Positions 23,051-32,374 of a stretch of DNA of 64,000 nucleotides are shown here, piece by piece; position 1 is the stretch's first letter; each line of letters starts with the position of its first letter. The DNA is taken from positions 434,001-498,000 of the forward strand of contig NZ_JAFCJX010000002.1 of NCBI RefSeq assembly GCF_018130695.1, given 5' to 3'. The stretch comes from Bradyrhizobium jicamae. GTDB lineage: Bacteria > Pseudomonadota > Alphaproteobacteria > Rhizobiales > Xanthobacteraceae. Both the position numbers and the translations under genes were made by a program. A model generated the notes under the pieces. It was not told the DNA's origin, did no database searches, and saw only the letters and a list, made by a program, of their open reading frames with translations.

Positions 23051-26000
23051 ATGCAGGGACTTACTCGCTGGTTGGCCCGGTCCCCGGGATCGCCGATTGC
23101 CGTGCTCGGCATCGTGCTGTCGCTCTCGACCATCGTGCTGTTCGTCACCGATCTCGAGGTTCGCTACCTCGAGCGGATCGCGAGCGCCAAGACCGATGCC
23201 AAGAGCTTTGCCAGGATCCTGGCCGAGCATACCGAGCTCACCTTCGACGATGTCGACCGTGTCCTGTTCGAGGCCCAGGCGATCCGCACCAGGAGCCTGT
23301 CGGCCGGCAGCGCCGGTCTTGCGACGGCCAACGTCGCACTGCGACAGCTGCAGAGCAGCTCGTCGGTTCTGGTCGCAATCGGATGGACCGACGCGAGCGG
23401 CAATCTGATCGCACATTCCTATCCGCGGACGCCGCCGCTCACCAACATCGCCGACCGCGAGCACTTCATCGCGCAGCGCAACGCAACCGACGACCGGCTG
23501 TTCGTCTCGCCGCCGTATCGTTCCGTCGCGACCAACAAATGGTACAGCGCCGCGACCCGCCGGCTGAGCAATCCCGACGGCAGCTTTGCCGGTGTCGTCT
23601 CCGCGGCGATCGACCAGACTTACTTCACCAAGATCTACCGCTCGATCAATCTCGGCAAGAGCGGCTCGGTCGTGCTGCTGCACCGCGAGGGACGCATCCT
23701 GGCGCGTCAGCCCGAGATCCGCGAGGCGATCGGCAAGTCGTTCGCCGACGCGCCGCTGCTGACGGAATATCTGCCGAAGTCCGAGAGCGGCACGTTCGAG
23801 ACCGTCAGCGTCGTCGACGGCGTGGAGCGCATCGCCGGCTATCAGGCCGTCGACGGCATGCCGCTGGTGCTGATCGTCACCTATGCGCGGGCCGAGGTGC
23901 TGGCGCCGTGGTACCGCCATCTCTACACCTACGGCCTGCTCGTCCTCACCATCGTCTCATTCATCCTGTTCGGCACCTATCTGCTGGTGCGGCAGACCAA
24001 CAGGCTCGCGGCGCAGAGCCGGGCCCTCCAGCGCACCAACACCCGCTTCGACGTCGCCATCAGCAACATGAATCAGGGCCTCTGCCTGTTCGATGCCGAC
24101 AAGAATCTGGTGATCTCGAACGGCCGCTATCAGGAGATGTACAGCCTGCCGGACCGGCTGGTGCGGCCGGGCACGCCGTTGCAGGACATTCTGCAATTCT
24201 ACAAGGATCGCGGCGAGAGCAGCACGCTGACCGTCGATCAGCACGTCCAGCTGATGCCGACGCAGCGCGAGCAGAATTTCGAGCTGGCCGACCGCCGCGA
24301 GATCTTCATCCAGCGCAAGGCCTTGCCCGACGGCGGCTGGGTTGCGACCCACGAGGACATCACCGAGCAGAAGCGCGCCGAACGTCTGATCGCCGAGAAG
24401 GCCATCGAGCTCGAGGCCATGAACGTGCGCTTCGATGCCGCGCTCAGCAATATGTCGCATGGGCTGGCGCTGTTCGACGCTGACCAGAAGGTCGTGGTCG
24501 CGAATGCGCGTTATGCCGAGATGTATCAGCTGAGCCCGGACCAGGTCCGGCGCGGCACGCTGCTTGCGCAAATCCTCGACTATCGCCGCAACGCCGGCAC
24601 GCATTTCATCGATGTGACGCCGGAGACCTATCTGGCGCACAACATCAGGGATGCGAAGGAGGTGCGGGAGTGCGCCGACGGTCGCATCATCGCGATCGCC
24701 CGCGCCATGATGCCGGACGGCGGCTGGCTGACCACGCATGAGGACATCACCGAGCGGGCGCGCAACGAGAAGCGGATCGTGTTCCTCGCCCAGCACGACC
24801 AGCTGACCGGCCTCGCCAATCGCGCAGTGTTCTCCGACAAGCTCGCCGAGGCGTCGCGCCGGCTGCAGCGGCACGGTTCGACCTTCACCGTGCTGATGCT
24901 CGACCTCGACAAATTCAAGGCCGTCAACGACACGCTCGGCCACCAGGCCGGCGACCAGCTGCTAGTCGAGGTTGCGCAGCGGCTGACCTCGTCGCTGCGC
25001 GACACCGACGTGCTGGCGCGGCTCGGCGGCGACGAATTCGCGATCATCCAGGAGAACGAGAAAGACCAGCGCGAAGGCGCGATCGGACTTGCGCGCCGCA
25101 TCATCGGCCTGATCGAGCAGCCCTTCGTCCTCAACGGTCACCGCGTCCACGTCGGCACCAGCATCGGCATCGCGTTCGCGCCGGAGCACGCCACCGAGCC
25201 CGAGGTCCTGCTGCACGACGCCGACGTGGCGCTCTATGCGGCGAAATCCGGCGGCCGCAACGATTACCGGATCTACCGGGCGGAATTCGCCGAAGCCGCC
25301 GACCAGCAGAAGTCGCTCGAGGCCGAGCTGCGGGACGCCATCGCCCATGGCGAGTTCGAGCTGCGCTACCAGCCCTTCGTCGACGCCCGATCACGCGCGG
25401 TGCGCGGCGCGGAGGCGTTCGTTCGCTGGCAGCATCCGACCAAGGGGCTGCTCGCGCCCGATCAGTTCCTGCCGCTTGCGGAATCGACCGGCCTGATCCT
25501 GCCACTCGGCGCCTGGATCCTGCGCGAGGCTTGCCGGCGTGCGGCGGCGTGGCCGGCGCCGCTGCGCGTTGCCGTCAACGTCTCGGCGGCGCAGTTCGAT
25601 GCCGGCAATCTGTTCGAGGTGGTGCTGGGCGTGCTGACCGAAACCGGGCTGTCGCCCGATCGGCTCGAGCTCGAGATTCCCGACGGCGCGCTGCTGCATG
25701 GCGATCAGGACGCTTATCTGCGGATCGTTCGGCTCTTGAAGAATGCCGGCATCACCATCGTGCTCGATAGCTGCGGCTATTCGGCCGCAAGCTCGCTGAC
25801 CGGTCTCCCCTTCGACAAGATCAAGATCGACAAGCCGATCGTCCAGGGCATGGCGAGCCGCCGCGACTGTGCTGCCGTGGTGTCGTCGATCCGCGCGCTG
25901 GCGCAAGGCCTCGATATCGTGACCGCGGCAAAGGGCGTCGAAAGCGCCGATCAGTATGAGGCGCTGCTCGCCGCCGGGGTCGACGTGGTGCAGGGCTATC

Positions 26001-26074
26001 TGTTCGGACAGCCCGTCCCGCACGACACGCTCGACTTCGGCACGCGCCAGGTCCGGACCAGGAACGTCGCGTGA
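23051..26074 (+). CDS. Membrane Cache-PAS-PAS-GGDEF-EAL signalling protein with degenerate EAL
   Basis: A 1007-residue protein. Order: membrane helix (about 12-35), periplasmic double-Cache sensor (about 45-285), second helix (about 295-318), two PAS domains of the PAS_7 kind (about 335-445 and 455-570), GGDEF domain (about 580-745) and EAL domain (about 750-1000). GGDEF is intact at 659-663, and RDTD five residues upstream matches the c-di-GMP inhibitory I-site. The EAL domain is altered: EAL reads EAF, ExTE reads EIPD, DDFG reads DSCG and the late AEGVE reads AKGVE, although Lys in KIKID and QGY remain. It is therefore probably a cyclase with a non-catalytic EAL domain. The ATG at 23051 is preferred over the TTG at 23033. 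Confidence 0.9.
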   Translation: MQGLTRWLARSPGSPIAVLGIVLSLSTIVLFVTDLEVRYLERIASAKTDAKSFARILAEHTELTFDDVDRVLFEAQAIRTRSLSAGSAGLATANVALRQLQSSSSVLVAIGWTDASGNLIAHSYPRTPPLTNIADREHFIAQRNATDDRLFVSPPYRSVATNKWYSAATRRLSNPDGSFAGVVSAAIDQTYFTKIYRSINLGKSGSVVLLHREGRILARQPEIREAIGKSFADAPLLTEYLPKSESGTFETVSVVDGVERIAGYQAVDGMPLVLIVTYARAEVLAPWYRHLYTYGLLVLTIVSFILFGTYLLVRQTNRLAAQSRALQRTNTRFDVAISNMNQGLCLFDADKNLVISNGRYQEMYSLPDRLVRPGTPLQDILQFYKDRGESSTLTVDQHVQLMPTQREQNFELADRREIFIQRKALPDGGWVATHEDITEQKRAERLIAEKAIELEAMNVRFDAALSNMSHGLALFDADQKVVVANARYAEMYQLSPDQVRRGTLLAQILDYRRNAGTHFIDVTPETYLAHNIRDAKEVRECADGRIIAIARAMMPDGGWLTTHEDITERARNEKRIVFLAQHDQLTGLANRAVFSDKLAEASRRLQRHGSTFTVLMLDLDKFKAVNDTLGHQAGDQLLVEVAQRLTSSLRDTDVLARLGGDEFAIIQENEKDQREGAIGLARRIIGLIEQPFVLNGHRVHVGTSIGIAFAPEHATEPEVLLHDADVALYAAKSGGRNDYRIYRAEFAEAADQQKSLEAELRDAIAHGEFELRYQPFVDARSRAVRGAEAFVRWQHPTKGLLAPDQFLPLAESTGLILPLGAWILREACRRAAAWPAPLRVAVNVSAAQFDAGNLFEVVLGVLTETGLSPDRLELEIPDGALLHGDQDAYLRIVRLLKNAGITIVLDSCGYSAASSLTGLPFDKIKIDKPIVQGMASRRDCAAVVSSIRALAQGLDIVTAAKGVESADQYEALLAAGVDVVQGYLFGQPVPHDTLDFGTRQVRTRNVA

Positions 26075-26122
26075 CGTTGCGCCCCGGTGATGCGCCACGT
26101 CAGGCCGTATGCCGTTGATGGA

Positions 26123-27232
26123 TTACTGCTCGGCAGCCATCGGCTGCTTCTCGATCCGGTTGTGCAGCTGCCAGAACCGCACGGTGCGCTGCGCGGTCTC
26201 CAGCGACAGCCGGCGGTAATCGCGCTGCGCGACCTGCAGCGTGGCGTCATCGAGGGTATGCGGCAGCGGCCGCTTGCGCAGGATGGTCTCGACTGTCGGC
26301 CAGTTCAGCCGCGCCGAGCGGCAGGGGATCAGGATCAGGTCGGACCGGTGGCCGAGCATCAGCCGCTCGACCATCTCGATCGGCATGTCGTTGAGCACCG
26401 CGAGCGCGACCGTCACCTCGTCGAACTTGTTGGCTTCGGCAAATTTGTAGACTGCGACGTCGTCGAGCTCGTTCAGCTGCTTCATCAGCTTCACCAGCTC
26501 CTCGGCGACGCCGTAGTTGCGGCGCGGGGCGGCGGGGCCCTGATTGGCGATCTCGTTCAGCACCTTCTGGATCTCGTCGCGCACGGCGGCCGGTGCCACC
26601 GCGAGCAGCCGGGCCCGCACCGCATCCTTGGCGCGGCGCAGCAGGTCGCGCAGGAATTTCACCGGCATGTCGATGCGCAGCCCGAGGATCTCGATCAGCT
26701 CGTCATCGCCTTCGGCGCGCGCGACGATACCGGAATAGCCCTCCTCGGAGAAGCGCGCGCTGGCGTTCTTGGCCAGCCGCCGGATCACGCGATCCTCGCC
26801 GCGCTTGACCACGACATCGGTGACGCTCTCGGGCAGATTATCGCGGGCTGAGATCGCGAGCAGGTGGTCCTGCCCCCTGGTGTTGGCGATCTCGATCAGC
26901 GCCTCGGTCGAGAGACGGCTGGACTGGGTCAGCACGTCGCCGGCGACCGTGATGTCGTCGTCCCAGGCGAGATACTGGATCACCTCGAACGGCGCGTAGT
27001 CGAGCGGCGCCAGACGGCGGCTCAATTCGGCGCGCGCCCGCGTCTCGACGCGTGCGATCAACAGGCACAACACGTCGTCGAACACCTGGACCTGTTCGTC
27101 GTTGAGGCGGTCGCCGTCGTTGAGGAAAAGGTCGGTCACCCGCCGCAGCGTCTGCACGCGCTTGGCGGAGCTTCCATCCCTGACGGCATCTTCAAGTTCG
27201 GCAATGATCGAGTGCGCCGGCTGTTGCACCAT
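26123..27232 (-). CDS. DUF2336 domain-containing protein
   Basis: A 369-residue, largely helical, soluble protein with the DUF2336 repeat-like pattern. Examples are RRVTDLFLNDGDRLNDEQVQ near the start and repeated short helices such as NLPESVTDVVVKRGEDRVI and NDMPIEMVERLML. The family is largely alphaproteobacterial and of unknown function; some members are tied to signalling or cell envelope stress. It is convergent with the GGDEF-EAL gene. I see no signal peptide or membrane helix. Confidence 0.85.
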   Translation of the reverse strand: MVQQPAHSIIAELEDAVRDGSSAKRVQTLRRVTDLFLNDGDRLNDEQVQVFDDVLCLLIARVETRARAELSRRLAPLDYAPFEVIQYLAWDDDITVAGDVLTQSSRLSTEALIEIANTRGQDHLLAISARDNLPESVTDVVVKRGEDRVIRRLAKNASARFSEEGYSGIVARAEGDDELIEILGLRIDMPVKFLRDLLRRAKDAVRARLLAVAPAAVRDEIQKVLNEIANQGPAAPRRNYGVAEELVKLMKQLNELDDVAVYKFAEANKFDEVTVALAVLNDMPIEMVERLMLGHRSDLILIPCRSARLNWPTVETILRKRPLPHTLDDATLQVAQRDYRRLSLETAQRTVRFWQLHNRIEKQPMAAEQ

Positions 27233-27485
27233 TATGGGCAGCCTGTTGGTTTGTTGGATGACACCTGCGTGGACGATGGAACAGGCTACCTTTCACCTCT
27301 GTTAAGGGCGCGTCCCGTAGAACTACAGGCGTTGTGCATCGTTAACCGGCAACGACCGCGCGCCATGCAATTTGCGCCTTCGATCGGTTTTGGGCATCTC
27401 GCAATATCAATGGGTTAGACGGCAGCCTGCGCCAGGCGCGGTTAAGGAAGTCTTGAGCACGACACCATGCGCAACGTCGCCGGCC

Positions 27486-27932
27486 TCACGACGCGGATCG
27501 CCGGTTCGGCTGTCGCGGCGCGCGCAGCTTGCTGGTCCCTGACGGCAGCGTCGGAGTTTTTCCGGCGCAATTGATGCTATTCTTCATGCGCGTCTTGAGC
27601 TCGTTCCTGGCGCAGATCAGGCGCCCGCGCAGCTCCTGCACCTGCGCGATATGGCGGTCGAGCTCGGTCAGTTTTTGCGTGATCTGTCCGATCAGATAGT
27701 CATGACGCAGGCCGTTGGTCCTGGACTCGGCCAGGGCGCCCTTGATCTCGTCGAGCGTGAAGCCGAGCGATTGCGCCTGCAGGATCATCGCCAGCGCCTC
27801 GGCCGAACTCTCGTCGTATTCGCGATAGCCCGTCCGGGTCCGGCGCGCCGGCCGCACCAGCCCTTCAGCCTCCAGGAAGCGGATTTTCGATGGTGCCACC
27901 CCGAACCGCTGCGCCAGCTCTCCGATCTGCAT
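27486..27932 (-). CDS. MerR family transcriptional regulator
   Basis: A 148-residue regulator. The winged-helix N-terminus MQIGELAQRFGVAPSKIRFLEAEGLV and the second element RTRTGYREYDESS are typical of MerR. A coiled-coil dimerisation helix (about 80-120) follows. The two Cys in the C-terminal part (LICARN, INCAG) are not arranged like known metal sites, so the signal is unclear. GGGAG lies 8 bases before the ATG. It diverges from the Old Yellow Enzyme gene; a MerR-style promoter lies between them, so it most likely controls that gene. Confidence 0.9.
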   Translation of the reverse strand: MQIGELAQRFGVAPSKIRFLEAEGLVRPARRTRTGYREYDESSAEALAMILQAQSLGFTLDEIKGALAESRTNGLRHDYLIGQITQKLTELDRHIAQVQELRGRLICARNELKTRMKNSINCAGKTPTLPSGTSKLRAPRQPNRRSAS

Positions 27933-27957
27933 CGCCTGTGCTCCCTCGAAAATGGCC

Positions 27958-27989
27958 TTGACCTTAAAGTTAAGTTGAAGGTGTAGGGT
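27958..27989 (+). promoter_or_regulatory. MerR-type promoter/operator for the Old Yellow Enzyme gene
   Basis: TTGACC (27958-27963) and TAGGGT (27984-27989) are separated by 20 bases, the long spacer typical of MerR-activated promoters. The spacer carries an imperfect dyad, ACCTTAA ... TTGAAGGT (27961-27982), ending in ACCTT/AAGGT. The regulator gene starts 25 bases to the left in the opposite direction. Confidence 0.6.
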
Positions 27990-28022
27990 GCCCCCATCAC
28001 CCCCCGAATTCAAGGCCTCTCC

Positions 28023-29306
28023 ATGCACGCACCGCTCCAGCCGTCGCCTTTGTTTGCGCCCCTGGCGCTGCCGAATGGCGCGATCGTTCCCAACCGCATC
28101 GCCAAGGCCGCGATGGAAGAAAACATGGCGGATCACGGCCAATTGCCGGGCGAAGCGCTGCGGCGGCTTTACGAGCGCTGGTCCGTCGGCGGTGCCGGCC
28201 TGATCCTGTCGGGCAATGTCATGATCGATCCGACCGCATTGACCGGTCCGGGTGGCGTCGTGCTCGACGAACGCCAGCCGGTTGAACCGTTCAAGGCCTG
28301 GGCGCGGGCGGCAACGCGCGGCGGCGGCCAGGCGTGGCTGCAGATCAGCCATCCCGGCCGGCAAGTCTTCGCATCGATGGGCCAGGAGGCAGTGGCTCCG
28401 TCGGCGATCGGCCTCGACATGGGCGCGCACTCACATCTGTTTCCGGTGCCGCGCGCGCTCGACGCTGCGGAGATCGCTGCGATTGTCGGACGTTTCGCGA
28501 CGACGGCGCGGCTGGCCGAGGCCGCCGGCTTTTCCGGCGTGCAGATTCACGCCGCGCACGGCTATCTGATCAGCCAGTTTCTCTCGCCCCTGACCAACCG
28601 GCGCACCGATGCTTGGGGCGGCGAGCTCAAAAATCGCGCGCGTCTGCTGCTCGACGTGATCAAGGCGGTGCGCGCCGTGGTCACGCCGGGCTTCTCGGTT
28701 GCGGTCAAGCTGAACTCCGCCGACTTCCAGAAGGGCGGTTTCGATGCCTCCGATGCGGCGCAGGTGGTGCGCTGGCTGAACGAGCTGCCGGTCGAGCTCG
28801 TCGAATTGTCCGGCGGCAGCTACGAAAGCCCGGCCATGCAGGGTACGCCGCAAGCCGGCAGCACGGCCAAGCGCGAGGCCTACTTCCTCGACTTCGCCCG
28901 CGACATCAGTGCGGTCGCGCGGATGCCGATCATGGTCACGGGCGGCATCCGCCGCCGCGCCGTCGCGGAGCAGGCGCTGCAGGAAAGCGAGGGCAGGCCA
29001 GGCGTCGCCATGATCGGCATCGCCAGCGCCATGGCGTTCGAGCCGCGGCTGCCCGAACGATGGAAGGCGGGCGAGACGCTCGATGTCGACATTCCCAGTG
29101 TCGGCTGGCGCAACAAGGCCTATGCGAGCCTGGCCAGGATGGCGGTCGTGAAGCTGCAGCTGCGGCGCCTCGGTGCGGGGCGGCCGCCGAAGCCCGGCGC
29201 AAGCCCGCTGCTCGCCTTGGTCCGCCAGCAGATCATCACCAAGCGGCTGACCCGGCGTTACCGGGCCTGGGTGTCGCAACCGCGCGCCGAACCGAACGGC
29301 ATGTGA
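28023..29306 (+). CDS. NADH:flavin oxidoreductase / Old Yellow Enzyme family
   Basis: An FMN-dependent TIM-barrel reductase of 427 aa. The substrate-binding pair is in HAAHGYLISQFLSP (near 179), preceded by QISHPGRQ and followed by RTDAWGG, and the late MVTGGIRRR phosphate loop is present. The family reduces activated C=C bonds of enones, nitroesters or similar electrophiles. It is longer than simple OYEs by a basic C-terminal extension but lacks the Fe-S/FAD half of 2,4-dienoyl-CoA reductase. Divergent MerR control suggests induction by a reactive compound. Confidence 0.9.
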   Translation: MHAPLQPSPLFAPLALPNGAIVPNRIAKAAMEENMADHGQLPGEALRRLYERWSVGGAGLILSGNVMIDPTALTGPGGVVLDERQPVEPFKAWARAATRGGGQAWLQISHPGRQVFASMGQEAVAPSAIGLDMGAHSHLFPVPRALDAAEIAAIVGRFATTARLAEAAGFSGVQIHAAHGYLISQFLSPLTNRRTDAWGGELKNRARLLLDVIKAVRAVVTPGFSVAVKLNSADFQKGGFDASDAAQVVRWLNELPVELVELSGGSYESPAMQGTPQAGSTAKREAYFLDFARDISAVARMPIMVTGGIRRRAVAEQALQESEGRPGVAMIGIASAMAFEPRLPERWKAGETLDVDIPSVGWRNKAYASLARMAVVKLQLRRLGAGRPPKPGASPLLALVRQQIITKRLTRRYRAWVSQPRAEPNGM

Positions 29307-29343
29307 TATCGTGCGGCCGAAACGCGGGGCATGCTTCTTGACC

Positions 29344-29715
29344 ATGATGAGACGATTGATCGCGATCACCTTCATCGCGGCGCTGGCGACCGCAGCGCAT
29401 GCCGGCGACGAGGGCGACCCCAAGGAATTCTGCGACGGCAACACGTTTCAGATGGTCGAGTGCCTGAAGGCCCAGACCGCGCAATGGGACAAGCGGATGA
29501 ACGTCGCCTATCAGGCGGCGCTGAAGGATGCCTCCAGCGACAAGCAGCGCGAGCAGCTGCGCGCCGCGCAGCGGCTGTGGATCCAGTATCGCGACGCCAA
29601 CTGCCTGTACTACGGGCTCGGCGAGGGCACCATCGCTCGCATCGACGCCGGCGAATGCATGCGCAACCTGACCCAGGCGCGCGCCAGGGAACTCGAAGAG
29701 ATCGGCCATCAGTGA
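29344..29715 (+). CDS. Secreted lysozyme-inhibitor-LprI-like (DUF1311) protein
   Basis: A 123-residue protein with a signal peptide (MMRRLIAITFIAALATAAHA). The LprI N-terminal/DUF1311 core follows: CLKAQTAQWDKRMNVAYQ, then LRAAQRLWIQYRDANC, with paired cysteines (FC, EC, NC, EC). LprI of Mycobacterium inhibits lysozyme, but for most family members the role is unknown. The ATG at 29344 gives the best signal peptide; a GTG at 29311 is possible. No clear ribosome site. Confidence 0.8.
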   Translation: MMRRLIAITFIAALATAAHAGDEGDPKEFCDGNTFQMVECLKAQTAQWDKRMNVAYQAALKDASSDKQREQLRAAQRLWIQYRDANCLYYGLGEGTIARIDAGECMRNLTQARARELEEIGHQ

Positions 29716-29743
29716 GCCACTTTCCGCCGCCATCACTGCCGCG

Positions 29744-29983
29744 ATGAGCGACGGAAAGAATGCTGACGAACTGACGCAGCTTGCGGACGAGGCGCTGCGC
29801 GGCGAGCCCGGCTGTGAGACGGCGCGCGTCGCTGGCGTGTCCGCGCTGCCGCATGTGCAGATCGGGCGCAACTGGGAAATTCCCAACGTCGTCCTCGGCG
29901 ACAGCCTGATCAGCGACGTCGACCGCGCCGTGATGAGCGTGCATCGCCGGCTCGGCCGCAAATTCCATTTACGCGGCGATTAG
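29744..29983 (+). CDS. Small hypothetical protein
   Basis: A 79-residue reading frame directly after the LprI-like gene in the same direction. The sequence has a soluble, mixed composition (for example HVQIGRNWEIPNVV and SDVDRAVMSVHRRLG) without signal or membrane segment. I think a similar short protein is found in other bradyrhizobia, but this is memory. No function can be proposed. Confidence 0.55.
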   Translation: MSDGKNADELTQLADEALRGEPGCETARVAGVSALPHVQIGRNWEIPNVVLGDSLISDVDRAVMSVHRRLGRKFHLRGD

Positions 29984-29985
29984 CC

Positions 29986-30290
29986 GACCTTGGCCATGCG
30001 CGCCGTCGGGCCGCGGAGGCCAAGCCCTATCACCATGGCGACCTCCGCCGGGTCCTGATCGAGGCGGCGATGCAGCTGGCAGGCGAAGTTGGACCGGAGG
30101 CGGTCAGCGTCCGCGAGGCGGCGCGGCCGGCCGGGGTGTCGCTGGGGGCGCCGTTCCGCCACTCCCCCGGCCGGGACGCCCCTGATCAATTCGGTGGCTG
30201 CGGAGGCGCAGCGTCGCTTCAGGACGCGCGGCCTCTCCGCCGAAAGTTTAGCGCGCTTGCCGCCGGCCGGCGGCGCGCGGTGTCCGCAAA
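29986..30290 (+). pseudogene. Frameshifted remnant of a TetR-family regulator
   Basis: In one frame the sequence reads AKPYHHGDLRRVLIEAAMQ, then VSVREAARPAGVSLGAPFRH and SPGRDA: a TetR helix-turn-helix N-terminus. Near 30181 it shifts by one base (an extra C in the run GCCCC), and the next frame continues LINSVAAEAQRRFRTRG. No in-frame start codon lies upstream, and the ligand-binding domain is absent. This is a decayed gene, not a working regulator. Confidence 0.75.
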
Positions 30291-30420
30291 TTCATTGCCT
30301 GTTCATGACGTTTCCACTACGTTTTTATGACACGACGCAGGCTCCGGCTGCGGCGTGCGCCTCCTGGCCGTTGCCAGCCAAGGCCTAAGGATTGCGCCGG
30401 GTCGTATTGCGTCTCACCTC

Positions 30421-32130
30421 ATGGCGCCCGCGCCCAATCAAGGTTCCCACGCTACGACGCTGGTCGGCGGTCTCGCCGCGATCGGCATCTGGCGGCTGAT
30501 GGCGGTGTCCGCGCCGCATCTGGGCGCGCTGATCATCCTGCTGCAGACCGAGACCGATTTCGGCTCGCGGGTCTGCTTCCTGTTCACCTGGGGGATCCTC
30601 AACTTCCTGTTCATCGCGCTGCTGCGGCGGCCGGCATTGTCGGGTGCGCTGTCGCTGACCCTGGTGGTCGCGCTGGTCTTGCTGTCGCGCTTCAAGCACG
30701 ACGTCGTTCAGATGACCGCGAACTTCGTCGACCTGATGGTGATCGATCGCGACACCGCGGCGTTCCTGCTGACGATCTTCCCCAATCTGCGCTGGTCCCT
30801 GATCGGCGCGGCGCTGGTCACGCTCCCGCTGATGTACGCGCTGTGGTGGCTCGATCCGTTCCGGATTCGCCGCCTGCCGGCCGCGGCCGCCTGCCTCGCC
30901 TGCACCGCGGCGCTGTCAGCCTATGCCTTCACCTGGCCGGATGAAGCCTGGCGCGGCTATTACGATGACGGCTATCTGTCCAAATTTGCCCGCTCCGGCG
31001 TTACCGCGGTCTCCGACTTCGTCAGCTACGGCTTCATGGAGTCGGCGCCGAGCCTGAACGAGCGGCTCAAAGTGCCGCTGGTCGATGAATGTCATCCCGC
31101 TGGCCGCCGCCCCAACATCATCATGGTCCATGATGAATCGAGCTTCGACATCCGCGCCGCCGACGGCGTCAAGGTGCCGGCCGGCTACGGCAATCAGTTC
31201 AAGTCCTATGACGGCGTCGAGCGCAAATTCCTCGCCGAGAGCAATGGCGGGCCGAGCTGGTTCACCGAATACAACGTGCTCGCAGGCCTTTCCTCGCGCT
31301 CGTTCGGCCGCTTCTCCTATTTCGTGACGCGGATCGCGTCGGGCCGGGTCGAGCGCGGCCTGCCGCTGGCGCTGCGCCGCTGCGGCTACACCACGCTGTC
31401 GCTCTATCCGGCGTTCGGCGCCTTCATGAGCGCGCGCAGCTTCCAGACCACGACCGGCATCCAGAACTTCTTCGACGCGCACGATCTCCACGCCAGGGAT
31501 GTCGAGCCCGACAGCTTCTTCTACGACAAGGCGCTGAAGCTGATGGGCGAGCAGCAGCCGGGCTCGCCGCTGTTCACTTTCGTCTATCTCGCCGCCAACC
31601 ATTTTCCGTGGGAGACCAGGTTCAGGCCGGACCTGCTGCCGTCCTGGAAGCGGCCGGGCAATTCGGCCTCGGTCGACGAATATCTGCGCCGCCAGACCAT
31701 GAGCGCCAACGACTATGCGGGTTTCATCGCAGGCTTGAAGAAGAAGTTTCCCTCGCAGCCGTTCCTGATCGTGCGCTACGGCGACCATCAGCCGGAGTTC
31801 TCGCCGCAGCTGCTCGATCCCGCGCTCGACGAAGCCGGCATCGGCAAGAAGCTGATGGACTACGATCCGCGCTACTACGCGACCTATTACGCGATCGACG
31901 CCGTCAATTTCGAACCGGTGAAGAGCCCGGCGGTGATGCCAACGATCGACGCCGCCTATCTGCCGCTGGTGATCCAGGAAGCGGCCGGCATTCCGCTCGA
32001 TCCGTCGTTCGAGGAGCAGAAGGCGATCATGCTCCGTTGCAACGGCCTGTTCTATGCCTGCAAGGACGGCGCCGAAGCGCGTCGCTTCAACCGGCTCTTG
32101 ATCGACGCGGGAATGATCAAGGGACTGTGA
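30421..32130 (+). CDS. LTA-synthase-like membrane sulfatase-fold protein
   Basis: A 569-residue protein with about five N-terminal membrane helices (residues 10-170) and a periplasmic alkaline-phosphatase/sulfatase-fold domain. PNIIMVHDESSFD provides the first metal ligand, WFTEYNVLAGLSS the likely Thr nucleophile, and YGDHQP the late His/Asp pair. This is the layout of lipoteichoic acid synthase, OpgB (mdoB) and phosphoethanolamine transferases. In Gram-negatives the family often adds phosphoglycerol or phosphoethanolamine to glucans or lipid A; the acceptor here is unknown. The ATG at 30421 is chosen because earlier codons derive from the upstream remnant. Confidence 0.82.
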   Translation: MAPAPNQGSHATTLVGGLAAIGIWRLMAVSAPHLGALIILLQTETDFGSRVCFLFTWGILNFLFIALLRRPALSGALSLTLVVALVLLSRFKHDVVQMTANFVDLMVIDRDTAAFLLTIFPNLRWSLIGAALVTLPLMYALWWLDPFRIRRLPAAAACLACTAALSAYAFTWPDEAWRGYYDDGYLSKFARSGVTAVSDFVSYGFMESAPSLNERLKVPLVDECHPAGRRPNIIMVHDESSFDIRAADGVKVPAGYGNQFKSYDGVERKFLAESNGGPSWFTEYNVLAGLSSRSFGRFSYFVTRIASGRVERGLPLALRRCGYTTLSLYPAFGAFMSARSFQTTTGIQNFFDAHDLHARDVEPDSFFYDKALKLMGEQQPGSPLFTFVYLAANHFPWETRFRPDLLPSWKRPGNSASVDEYLRRQTMSANDYAGFIAGLKKKFPSQPFLIVRYGDHQPEFSPQLLDPALDEAGIGKKLMDYDPRYYATYYAIDAVNFEPVKSPAVMPTIDAAYLPLVIQEAAGIPLDPSFEEQKAIMLRCNGLFYACKDGAEARRFNRLLIDAGMIKGL

Positions 32131-32374
32131 ACGCGCCGTGCGATCTGCTGTGATCGCAGCCCACGCTCGACGAACGTCGTAAGCCTTGTGTCGAATGCGC
32201 GCGCCGTTTTTCACGCGTATTACTCATTTGTAATTCGTCGTCGAAGGAATTCCCAAACTTCGTACAGATTTCGTCACGATTGTTTCGATGATCTGGCGCG
32301 CCGCTGCAACACACTTCGATCAACGCGCAGCGTCACCTCACCCATCTTGCCATCTCTTGCAGGAGTGTTTGCCC

